Below, piece by piece: positions 1 to 9,415 of a stretch of 16,753 nt of DNA (position 1 is the first letter of the stretch; the number at the start of each line of letters is the position of its first letter). Source of the stretch: an uncultured Phascolarctobacterium sp. (GTDB lineage Bacteria > Bacillota > Negativicutes > Acidaminococcales > Acidaminococcaceae); contig URVO01000012.1 of NCBI GenBank assembly GCA_900551335.1, forward strand, positions 1-16,753. The letters are read 5' to 3'. The notes beneath the pieces are model-generated. The model made no database searches. It saw nothing but the letters and a program-made list of their open reading frames with translations, and was not told the DNA's origin. A program made the translations under genes and the position numbers.

Positions 1-1700
1 TCAAAAGAAGCTGGAGGCTAATAACGCTGTCGATTTCGACGACCTGCTGCTGCTGACGCTGCGTCTTTTCAAGGAGAACGAAGAGGTACGCAACAAGTAT
101 CAGGATAAATTTGATTATATTATGGTCGACGAGTATCAGGACACCAACCATGCGCAGTATCTGCTGACGAAGATTCTCGCAGCTAAGCATCACAATATCT
201 GCGTGGTGGGCGATGCTGACCAAAGCATTTATGGCTGGCGGTGCAGACATCCGCAATATTTTGGACTTCGAAAAGGATTATCCGGAAGCGAAGATGGTGA
301 AGCTGGAGCAGAACTACCGCAGCACGCAGGTTATTCTTGATGCAGCGAATGCCGTGATTGACTATAACACCGGACGCAAGCCGAAAAGTCTGTGGACGAA
401 TAATAATACAGGCTCGCTGATTACCAGATATGAAGCGACAGACGAGCATGACGAGGCGCGCTTCGTTGTTGAGCGCGTGCAGGAGCTGCAGCAGAAGGAA
501 AACGCCAAGCTGGGCGATATGGCTGTGCTTTACCGCACGAATACGCAGTCGCGTGTTTTCGAGGAAACCTTGATTAAGAGCGGTATTCCCTACAGCATGG
601 TCGGCGGCCTGAAGTTCTATGAGCGCAAGGAGATTAAGGATATTCTCGCTTATCTGCGTTTGATTTTTAATCCGCACGACAGCCTGTCGCTGCTGCGTAT
701 TATCAACGTGCCGCGCCGTGGTATCGGTGATGCGACGCTGGGCAAGCTGCAGGCTTATGCGGCAGGCAGCGAGCAGAGCCTGTTCGAGGTGGTTTCGAAT
801 GCCGGAGATGTTCCGGGACTCAGCAGCCGCTTTGCTAATAAGCTGGACGAGCTGAGCGAGATTCTTTTTGATTTGATGGGCGAGGCAGCTGAGGCGCCGG
901 TGAAGCAGCTCGTGGAGGATATTTTGGACAAAACAGGCTATCTGGCAGAGCTGGAGAGCAGCGATAGTCCGCAGGATAAGAGCCGTATCGAAAACCTGCA
1001 GGAGTTTTTGCGTGTAGCAGAGGATTTTGCGGAAAAATCTGCGCGTGACGGCGAGGAGGCAACGCTGGAGGCCTTCCTGTCCGATGTTGCGCTTGTAGCG
1101 GATATTGATGATGCGGAGCTGGGCGATGATGCGCTGACCTTGATGACGCTGCATTCTGCTAAAGGTCTGGAATTCCCGACGGTGTTCCTCGTTGGTCTGG
1201 AGGAGGGCATCTTTCCTCACGCACGCACTCTGCTCAATGAAAATGAGATTGAGGAGGAGCGTCGCCTGTGCTATGTAGGCATTACGCGTGCGGAGAAGCA
1301 TCTGTTCATCAGTAACAGCAGGATGCGTATGCTCTATGGCCGTCAGCCGATGTTCTATCCGGAGTCGCGCTTTATTAAGGAAATTCCCGGAACGCTTATT
1401 GATACCTATAAGCGCCCGGAGGTGCAGCGCCGCGTAGTGCTGCGTGATGTAGCACCGAAGCCGAAGGCGAAGGTTGTGGCAGGCAATTGGTTCCTGCAGC
1501 CGAAGGAAAGCTTTACGCCGAAGACGGAGGGTGCTGTGGCACGCTTCCATGTCGGCGATAAGGTTAACCATAAAAAATGGGGCGCGGGCACGATTGTCAG
1601 CGCCAAGGATGACGAGGGCGGACAGGAGGTCAAGGTGGCCTTTGCCGGTGGCGGCATCCGCAGTCTGCTGACGAAGTACGCAGTGCTGGAAAAAATCTGA
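1..1700 (+). CDS. pcrA: ATP-dependent DNA helicase PcrA (UvrD/Rep family), 5' truncated, apparent frameshift
   Basis: Superfamily 1 3'-5' DNA helicase used in repair, in removing recombinase from DNA and in resolving replication-transcription conflicts. The window opens inside the gene, so the N-terminal Walker A region is missing. Visible motifs are the [13 protein letters not shown] segment (from base 2), motif II DEYQDT, motif [14 protein letters not shown], then NYRS, the [15 protein letters not shown] block, the [13 protein letters not shown] block, and a C-terminal [15 protein letters not shown] segment matching the Tudor-like RNA-polymerase-binding tail of PcrA. The frame changes at 239-241: the conserved string YGWR-GADI is split between two frames, and restoring it needs two extra bases (a CGCG reduced to CG would do it). 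Everything downstream to the TGA at 1698-1700 is intact. This is either a sequencing/assembly error or a real mutation; PcrA is normally essential or important, so error is likelier. ligA follows 45 bp downstream. Confidence 0.93.
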
Positions 1701-1727
1701 TGCTGTAAATTAAGCAGGCTTGACTGA

Positions 1728-3785
<2,058 letters not shown>

Positions 3786-3804
3786 GACAACGGGAGATTT
3801 TATT

Positions 3805-4629
3805 ATGCAAAAGCAAGAATGGCAGGAATACGTACAGAAGGTAGCGAAATGTGATTATCCGATTCCGCTGAACCTGATAAATGATTATGATGATTGGAAA
3901 TGCCGCAGCAACGTGGGACGTATGCTGATGATTTTAAAGGATGTTGAGGGTGCAATGGCTGTGCTGGCGACGGTGAAGGATGTGCAGCCGGATATGAACG
4001 ATGCGCCGGAGTTCGGCTTGAGCGAGGCAGAGCATAAGGTGCTGTGCCTGCGTGATATTGCGCAGATTGTCTGGCAGCTGACAGGCACGGGCGATGCGCC
4101 GCTGTTTTATCTGGACGAGGCGTATAAGCTGTGCCGCGAGTATAAGCATGTGTTCCGCAGTGCCGACCGCGGTGCAATCTGGGCACGCAGACTGGAGATT
4201 ATGCGCGGCTGCGGCGAGGAGCAGAAGGCTTTGGCCGAGGCAAGAGCGATGCTCGAAAGCGAGAAGGGCAACGAGGGCGTGAACGCCTACCGCTTCCATG
4301 CGTTGAAATTCATCGCTGAAAGCATGGCGGCTGCCGAGGACTATCATAAGGCAGCGCTGCTGCTGGCAGAGGCGTACCAGTCTTTCCCGATGAATGAGGC
4401 TGCAAGGGCGGCGCTGGCTGAAGCAGAGGCGGCAGCGGATGCTAAGGACAGATACGCTATGTATCATCACTGCACGACGATTCAGTATCAGCCGTGGGAG
4501 AAGGATAATGTGCCGACGCTGGAGGAGGTGCGCAGACTGCAGGAGCGCAACTTTGCCCGCCGTGAGGCGGCGAAGGCAGCCGGCGAGGAGCTGGATGAGA
4601 AAGGCTCTTTTGAAAGTTTAATTAAGTAA
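3805..4629 (+). CDS. unrecognised 274-residue protein, probable helical (TPR-like) repeats
   Basis: I do not recognise this protein. It has no signal peptide or membrane segment, so it is probably cytoplasmic. Residues 30-210 look like a series of paired amphipathic helices rich in Ala, Leu and Glu (for example HKAALLLAEAYQSFPMNEAA at about 183-202), resembling TPR-type repeats that bind protein partners. The C-terminal third is charged (RRLQERNFARREAAKAAGEE). The first 35 residues contain tryptophans and tyrosines (EWQEY, NDYDDWKC). A GGGAG ribosome-binding site lies about nine bases before the ATG, and only 19 bp separate it from ligA, so it is probably the last gene of the pcrA-ligA unit. 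Codon choice matches ligA. No terminator is obvious between its stop and the fadL-like promoter. A function in repair is suggested only by position. Confidence 0.8.
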   Translation: MQKQEWQEYVQKVAKCDYPIPLNLINDYDDWKCRSNVGRMLMILKDVEGAMAVLATVKDVQPDMNDAPEFGLSEAEHKVLCLRDIAQIVWQLTGTGDAPLFYLDEAYKLCREYKHVFRSADRGAIWARRLEIMRGCGEEQKALAEARAMLESEKGNEGVNAYRFHALKFIAESMAAAEDYHKAALLLAEAYQSFPMNEAARAALAEAEAAADAKDRYAMYHHCTTIQYQPWEKDNVPTLEEVRRLQERNFARREAAKAAGEELDEKGSFESLIK

Positions 4630-4652
4630 TTAAAACAAGTGATTAAAAGATT

Positions 4653-4683
4653 TTGTACGCATCCGTCACGAATCTGTTACAAT
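4653..4683 (+). promoter_or_regulatory. sigma-70-type promoter for the fadL-like gene
   Basis: TTGTAC (4653-4658) and TACAAT (4678-4683), separated by 19 bp, lie 40 bp before the start codon. The spacing is longer than ideal, so the -35 assignment is tentative; the -10 is good. Confidence 0.5.
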
Positions 4684-4724
4684 TAGTAGCAGGTAATAAA
4701 AATGTGAGAAGGGATGTACTCAAA

Positions 4725-6023
4725 ATGAAAAAACACTTTTTGGCTTTAGGCTTGGCTGCTGCTCTGCTTGCTCCGCAGGCTGCCGGCGCAGAAGGCTTTG
4801 CAATTAACGAATGGTCTGCTGAAGGCGTAGCTATGGGTGGTGCGCGCATGTTTGCAGAGGATGATGCTGCGAACGTTGCTTATAACCCTGCTTCTATCAC
4901 CAAAGTAAAGGGTGAGGCTATGAAGAGCAGCTTTACCTATCTGAGCCCGCATGGCAGCTACAAGCTCTATGATGATGCTGGTACAGAAATTGAAGCTGGC
5001 AAAAACGTGGTTCATGCTGGCTGGGCAGTGGGCAGCTACTACGTAAAGCAAATCAATGATAAAGAATGGTTCGGCATCGGTGCTTTCCCGCGCTTTGCGA
5101 TGGTATCCGAGTTTGAGCGTGGCAGCAAAGCATCTTCTAATGCTTTCTTCTCTAAGCTGAACGGCGTAAGTGTTACCCCGACCTATGCGCATAAGTTCGA
5201 CAAAAAGTGGAGTGCAGCAGTTGGTGCAGAAATCAACTACGTTGGCTTGGAACTGCAAAAGAATCTGCAGATGAAAATGCCTGTTACAACGCCTACAGGA
5301 GCAACCGCTATTGCTACGGTTGATGGTACTACACAAATTGAGGGCGAAAGCTATGCTTTAGGCTGGAATGCTGCTGCTAATTATACGTTTGATGATAAAA
5401 ATGAAATTGGCGTAGTTTACCGCAGCCGTATTAAGCATTCCTTAGAAGCAGATTTGAAGGGTTATAATACTAAACCTGATTTGATGGGCGGCGGTGATGT
5501 TTTCGGTAATGCTTATGGCGTAGTAACTCTGCCGGACAGCTGGTCTATTGGCTATAACCATAAATTCGATAAGAAGACTCGCGTAGAGCTGAATGCTACA
5601 CGTACTAACTGGAGTACTTATGATGCTTTGAATGTTTACTTTGATAAATCTCTGATAGGCATTCCTAATCAAGCTGTAAGTGCTGAATCTCCTAAAAACT
5701 GGTCTAACGGCTGGCGCTATGCTATCGGCGTAGAGCACAACATCAGCGATAAGTATGCAGTGATGGCTGGCTTTGCTTATGACCAGTCCTCCATTCCTTT
5801 CGATGGCGGCGACTTCTTAGTACCGACCGGTAATCGTCGTACCTATTCTCTTGGTGCTCGTTACAACGATAAGAAGCAGACTGTTGCTGTTGCCTTGGGC
5901 TGGATGGATGTTGGCGATTTGAGCTTTGAAGGTCATCCTGCTAAGGGTGATGCTTATGCAAGAGCTCATGCTTATGACAGCTTCACCAAAATCGCTTCTA
6001 TCTCCTACCAACGTAAATTCTAA
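4725..6023 (+). CDS. OmpP1/FadL/TodX-family outer-membrane beta-barrel protein
   Basis: Outer-membrane channel of the family that imports long-chain fatty acids and other hydrophobic molecules. The 432-residue reading from ATG 4725 begins with a classic signal peptide (MKKHFLALGLAAALLAP, probable cleavage after AGA at residue 22). An in-frame TTG at 4653 would extend the protein but overlaps the promoter and hides the signal peptide, so it is rejected; a GAAGGG ribosome-binding site precedes 4725. Mature residues 23-60 carry the family's N-terminal hatch features (GFAINEWSAEGVAMGGARM, then AYNPAS, equivalent to the conserved NPA). Repeated alternating strands with aromatic girdles follow, and the protein ends in phenylalanine (SYQRKF), the usual signal for barrel insertion. 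Its codons favour T- and A-ending forms more than the neighbouring repair genes, consistent with high expression. It is a single-gene unit with its own promoter and terminator. The substrate is unknown. Confidence 0.93.
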   Translation: MKKHFLALGLAAALLAPQAAGAEGFAINEWSAEGVAMGGARMFAEDDAANVAYNPASITKVKGEAMKSSFTYLSPHGSYKLYDDAGTEIEAGKNVVHAGWAVGSYYVKQINDKEWFGIGAFPRFAMVSEFERGSKASSNAFFSKLNGVSVTPTYAHKFDKKWSAAVGAEINYVGLELQKNLQMKMPVTTPTGATAIATVDGTTQIEGESYALGWNAAANYTFDDKNEIGVVYRSRIKHSLEADLKGYNTKPDLMGGGDVFGNAYGVVTLPDSWSIGYNHKFDKKTRVELNATRTNWSTYDALNVYFDKSLIGIPNQAVSAESPKNWSNGWRYAIGVEHNISDKYAVMAGFAYDQSSIPFDGGDFLVPTGNRRTYSLGARYNDKKQTVAVALGWMDVGDLSFEGHPAKGDAYARAHAYDSFTKIASISYQRKF

Positions 6024-6043
6024 TTTCATCAAAACTACAATGA

Positions 6044-6076
6044 GAGCTGCTGCACGCAAGTGCGGCGGCTCTTTTT
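6044..6076 (+). terminator. rho-independent terminator after the fadL-like gene
   Basis: A 12-bp stem (GAGCTGCTGCAC pairing with GTGCGGCGGCTC, two G-U pairs), loop GCAA and a run of five T. It starts 20 bp after the stop codon. Confidence 0.9.
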
Positions 6077-6108
6077 GCTGCAGCTGCCAATTTCTCTTAC
6101 ATAAAAAG

Positions 6109-6137
6109 CAGACAAACAGCGTATTTTGTAATATAAT
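6109..6137 (+). promoter_or_regulatory. promoter for the first FAD-linked oxidase gene
   Basis: A consensus TATAAT at 6132-6137 has, 17 bp upstream, CAGACA (6109-6114), matching four of six bases of TTGACA. Transcription would start near 6144, giving a leader of about 70 nt that holds small overlapping hairpins at 6166-6184. Confidence 0.65.
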
Positions 6138-6215
6138 AGTAAATTAGATAAGTCTCATGCTGCCTGCTGACAGACAGCGTGTCTCTTGAATGCTTTGAGA
6201 AATGAGGGAAATAAA

Positions 6216-7622
6216 ATGAAGGAATACAATTCCGTAAGCGAGCCGTTTTTAGCGGAGCTGCGTGCTGCCGTAGGCGAAGCAAATGTATTCACGGCTCCGG
6301 AAAAATTGGAGCAGTATAAGACAGATGAGGAATACGATCCGCGTCGTTTCCGCGTGCCGGAGGCTGTTGTGCGTCCGGCGAATGCTGAGGAAATTGCTGC
6401 AGTTGTGAAGCTGTGCAACAAATATAATGTGCCGCTGACTGTGCGCAGCGGCGGTACGAGCCTGGCAGATGGCGCGATTGCTGTCTGCGGCGGCATTGTG
6501 CTCTTGATGGAGCGTTTGAATAAAATTATTGAAATGAATACGGAGGCAATGTACGTCATTGCAGAAGCAGGCGTGCGTACCATTGATATTCAAAAGCTGG
6601 CGAATGAAGCAGGCTTTTTGTATGCAGGCGACCCCTGTAGTGCGGAAAGCTGCCAGATCGGCGGAAATCTGGCGACGAACGCCGGCGGCAGCAAGGCTGT
6701 GCGCTATGGCGTTACGCGTAATCAGGTGTACAGCCTGGAGATGGTTACGCCGACCGGCGAAATCGTGGAGGTGGGCAGCCGCCTGAAAAAGTGCAGCACC
6801 GGCTACTGCATGGAGCAGCTCGTGATGGGCAGCGAGGGTACGCTGGGCATTATTACCAAGGTAACCCTGAAGCTGCAGCCGATGCCGCCGTATCGCTTTG
6901 ACCTTTTGGCTGTGTTCGACGATCCGTTCAAGGCTCTCGACGTGGTGCCGAAGATTATGCAGGCTGGTCTGAATCCGACGAGCATGGAATATATGGACAA
7001 CTCCTATGTGCGTGCCTGCGCTGATTATATCGAGTTTAAGGGTGCGCCGCACTATGAGGATGGCATTTATGTTATCATCACGGTGGAAACCTTTAGTGAG
7101 GATGAGCTGGATATGAAGATGGAGCAGCTCGACGAGCTGTGCGAGGCGGCCGGTGCAGTCGATGTTTTGGAGGCAGACGACCGCATCTGGGCGATGCGCC
7201 GCAACTGTCAGGAATCCATCAGCCTCGTCAGCAAGGTGTCTTTGACTGACGACGTTGTTGTGCCTGTTGACCGCATTGCGCCGACGATTAAGGAGATTAT
7301 GCATATCGGCAGCAAGTATCCGTTCCCAATCCCTGTAAAAATCAATGCACATATTGGTGACGGCAACCTGCATATCGTGCTGTGCAAATGCGACCTTGAT
7401 GATGCAACGTGGGAAAAAATCGTGCATGACTTCCACGAAGAGGTTTACGCCTATGCTTATGCTCAGGGTGGACGTCTGGCTGGCGAGCACGGCATTGGTG
7501 CGAAGAAGCTGGCGTATATGGAAGAGTTTACGCCTGCCGGAGAGCTGGAGCTGATGCGCAGAATTAAGCGTGCGTGGGATCCGAATCTTATTCTGAACCC
7601 TGGCAAGGTATTTAATGCGTAA
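6216..7622 (+). CDS. FAD-linked oxidase, GlcD/D-lactate dehydrogenase type (paralogue 1)
   Basis: A 468-residue flavoprotein of the VAO/GlcD family, which oxidises 2-hydroxyacids such as glycolate, D-lactate or D-2-hydroxyglutarate to 2-oxoacids. The PCMH-type FAD-binding domain spans about residues 46-222, with RSGGTSLADGAI (78-89), AGDPCSAESCQIGGNLATNA (137-156) and MGSEGTLGIITK (204-215). The FAD-oxidase C-terminal domain spans about 225-467, with the HIGDGNLH motif (H379, H386) and GEHGIG (H425), the metal/substrate ligands known in the family, then the closing NPGKVF. No signal peptide or Fe-S domain is present. The start at 6216 is favoured because GAGGGA lies six bases upstream and it aligns with the two downstream paralogues; an in-frame ATG at 6186 would add ten unrelated residues. 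No GlcE/GlcF, LutABC or EtfAB partner is visible nearby, so the electron acceptor and substrate are unknown. Confidence 0.93.
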   Translation: MKEYNSVSEPFLAELRAAVGEANVFTAPEKLEQYKTDEEYDPRRFRVPEAVVRPANAEEIAAVVKLCNKYNVPLTVRSGGTSLADGAIAVCGGIVLLMERLNKIIEMNTEAMYVIAEAGVRTIDIQKLANEAGFLYAGDPCSAESCQIGGNLATNAGGSKAVRYGVTRNQVYSLEMVTPTGEIVEVGSRLKKCSTGYCMEQLVMGSEGTLGIITKVTLKLQPMPPYRFDLLAVFDDPFKALDVVPKIMQAGLNPTSMEYMDNSYVRACADYIEFKGAPHYEDGIYVIITVETFSEDELDMKMEQLDELCEAAGAVDVLEADDRIWAMRRNCQESISLVSKVSLTDDVVVPVDRIAPTIKEIMHIGSKYPFPIPVKINAHIGDGNLHIVLCKCDLDDATWEKIVHDFHEEVYAYAYAQGGRLAGEHGIGAKKLAYMEEFTPAGELELMRRIKRAWDPNLILNPGKVFNA

Positions 7623-7628
7623 GAGCGC

Positions 7629-7896
7629 ATATACCCCTCTGTCGCTTATAGCGACATCTGCCCCAGGGCACCTTCTCTTGCCCTTCGGGCAATTCACCTT
7701 GTCCCCTTACAGGGGAGACTTTTAAAAAATACTATCGTAAAAAGAGCACGACGAAAATGCTCTCCCTATCCATCGCAAGCGATGTTAGCACGACCAACAG
7801 TTTTTACTGCGCAAGCTTGTAAAAATTGGGTCTTAGCGTTAGGGAGAGAGGCCGAGCTTGTACCCGAATGGCACAGGCGAGGCAGAGAGGGTATAT
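7629..7896 (+). repeat. palindrome-rich intergenic element with terminal inverted repeats (MITE-like)
   Basis: The 290-bp gap between paralogues 1 and 2 contains no gene. It is bounded by an imperfect inverted repeat: ATATACCC-CTCTG-TCGC at 7629-7645 against GCGAGGCAGAGAGGGTATAT at 7877-7896. Inside are hairpins TGTCGCT/AGCGACA (7640-7656), TTGCCC/GGGCAA (7678-7692), CCCCT/AGGGG (7703-7715), CATCGC/GCGATG (7771-7784) and TTTTTAC/GTAAAAA (7801-7825), plus a nested pair CTCTCCCTA (7760-7768) with TAGGGAGAG (7840-7848). TA dinucleotides flank both ends, as expected for a mariner/IS630-type target duplication, though this is weak evidence. It could instead be two abutting palindromic repeat units. 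The hairpins probably hinder read-through from paralogue 1 into paralogue 2. No transposase is encoded. Confidence 0.7.
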
Positions 7897-7912
7897 AAAA
7901 AGGTAAAGATTT

Positions 7913-9313
7913 ATGAGTAATTATAATTCTGTAACTCCTGAATTTATAGATGAATTGAAAGCGCTGCTTGGTGAAGGCTACGTCAAAACTGATGCAGATA
8001 CGCTGGACCGCTATAAGACGGATGAGGAGGCAGACGAGCGCTGCTTTCATCTGCCTGACGTTGTGGTGCTGCCTGCCGATGCTGAGCAGATCGCCAGTGT
8101 GGTGAAGCTGTGCAACAGGTACCTCATTCCGCTGACGGTGCGCGGCGGCGGTACGGGCATCGTGGACGGCTCGATTGCCGATAAGCGCGGCGTGGTGCTT
8201 TTGATGGAGCGCCTGAACAAAATCATCGAGCTGAATAAGGAAGGCTTGTACATGGTGGCGCAGGCTGGCGTGCGCACGCTGGATATTCAGGCTGCGGCGA
8301 AGGCCGAGAACCTGCTTTATGCAGGCGACCCTTCGAGCAGCGACAGCTGCCAGATCGGCGGCAACCTGGCGACGAACGCAGGCGGTATCAAGGCTGTGCG
8401 TTACGGCGTAACGCGCAATCAGGTCTATGCCGTGCAGATAGTTACGCCGTATGGCGATATTGTCGACCTTGGCTCGCCGCTGAAAAAGTGCAGCACCGGC
8501 TATTGCATGGAGCAGCTCGTTATCGGCAGTGAGGGTACGCTGGGTATTATTACGCAGGTAACGCTGAAGCTGCAGCCGCTGCCGCCGTATAAGATTGATA
8601 TGCTGGCGATTTTCCACGATCCGATGGCTGCTATAGGCGTGGTGCCGCAATTGATAAAAGCAGGTATTGAGCCGACGAGTATTGAATATATGGATAATCC
8701 CAATGTACGCACTACCTCGGAATATCTGGAGTTTGCCGGTGCGCCGCATGTTGAGGATGGTATTTATGTTATCATCACGATTGAAACCTTCAATGAGGAT
8801 GAGCTGGACATGAAGATGGAGCAGGCGAGTGATATCTGCGAGGAAGCAGGCGCTGTCGACGTGTTGGAGGCAGACGAGCGCATTTGGACAATGCGCCGCA
8901 ACTGCTTGGAATCTGTGAGCCTCATCAGCAAGGTTTGCACGACGGACGATGTTGTCGTTCCTGTCGATGAGATGAGTGATATGATTCAGTTTATTATCAA
9001 AACTGTTGCCAAATATCCCTTCCCGCTGCGTATAAATGCGCATATCGGTGACGGCAATCTGCACATTGTGCTGTGCAAGCTGGAGCTGAGTGATGAGCAG
9101 TGGGAGGCTGAGCTGAGCAGGTTTACCGAGGAGGTTTACACCTACGCTTATGCGCATGGCGGCAGGCTTTCCGGCGAGCATGGTATAGGCTCGAAGAAGG
9201 CACATTTCCTGGAGCGCTTTACGCCCGGCGGAGAGCTGGAGCTGATGAGAAAAATCAAACGCGCTTGGGATCCCAATAATATCCTGAATCCTGGTAAGGT
9301 CTTTAATATTTAA
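7913..9313 (+). CDS. FAD-linked oxidase, GlcD/D-lactate dehydrogenase type (paralogue 2)
   Basis: A 466-residue close relative of the preceding oxidase, collinear along its whole length with no large gap. The FAD-binding domain shows RGGGTGIVDGSI, AGDPSSSDSCQIGGNLATNA and IGSEGTLGIITQ; the C-terminal domain has HIGDGNLH, SGEHGIG and the closing NPGKVFN. It shares the N-terminal YNSV and KTDEE signatures with its neighbours. Differences from paralogue 1 fall in likely substrate-facing loops (GGGTGIVDG instead of SGGTSLADG; DPSSSDS instead of DPCSAES). The start is supported by AAGG about ten bases upstream and by alignment. No convincing promoter is visible in the palindromic gap upstream, so expression may depend on read-through or on a promoter inside the repeat element. 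Expected activity is oxidation of a 2-hydroxyacid; the substrate and the electron acceptor are unknown. Confidence 0.92.
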   Translation: MSNYNSVTPEFIDELKALLGEGYVKTDADTLDRYKTDEEADERCFHLPDVVVLPADAEQIASVVKLCNRYLIPLTVRGGGTGIVDGSIADKRGVVLLMERLNKIIELNKEGLYMVAQAGVRTLDIQAAAKAENLLYAGDPSSSDSCQIGGNLATNAGGIKAVRYGVTRNQVYAVQIVTPYGDIVDLGSPLKKCSTGYCMEQLVIGSEGTLGIITQVTLKLQPLPPYKIDMLAIFHDPMAAIGVVPQLIKAGIEPTSIEYMDNPNVRTTSEYLEFAGAPHVEDGIYVIITIETFNEDELDMKMEQASDICEEAGAVDVLEADERIWTMRRNCLESVSLISKVCTTDDVVVPVDEMSDMIQFIIKTVAKYPFPLRINAHIGDGNLHIVLCKLELSDEQWEAELSRFTEEVYTYAYAHGGRLSGEHGIGSKKAHFLERFTPGGELELMRKIKRAWDPNNILNPGKVFNI

Positions 9314-9363
9314 GACTGTCGCTAAGAAAGCAGCGGCTTGCGTCTGGGTTCTGACGGTCTTTA
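9312..9363 (+). terminator. possible weak terminator or attenuator between paralogues 2 and 3
   Basis: AAGACTGTC (9312-9320) can pair with GACGGTCTT (9353-9361, one G-U pair) around a 32-nt loop, starting at the stop codon of paralogue 2 and followed by only a short T tract. It would give partial termination at best. Confidence 0.3.
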
Positions 9364-9415
9364 GTAAAGTAAATATGTAGCATAGTAGCTAAGTAGAAAA
9401 GGAGTGTATAATCAC

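Noticed and set aside
230..250. Programmed ribosomal frameshift in pcrA
   Set aside because: There is no slippery heptamer, no stimulatory hairpin is evident, and PcrA is not known to be made by frameshifting; a 2-base deletion or error explains it more simply.
183..1571. Long minus-strand reading frame opposite pcrA, and similar ones at 6249-7697, 7766-9205 and 9389-10681 opposite the oxidases
   Set aside because: They mirror strongly supported + strand genes, have low-complexity His/Leu/Arg-rich translations, lack ribosome-binding sites and match no family; they arise from codon periodicity.
4653..4724. TTG start extending the FadL-like protein by 24 residues
   Set aside because: It lies in the -35 element of the promoter and would bury the signal peptide.
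9377..9400. Short phased repeats as a CRISPR-like array
   Set aside because: Eight-base units with no spacers and no cas genes; only a small tandem repeat.
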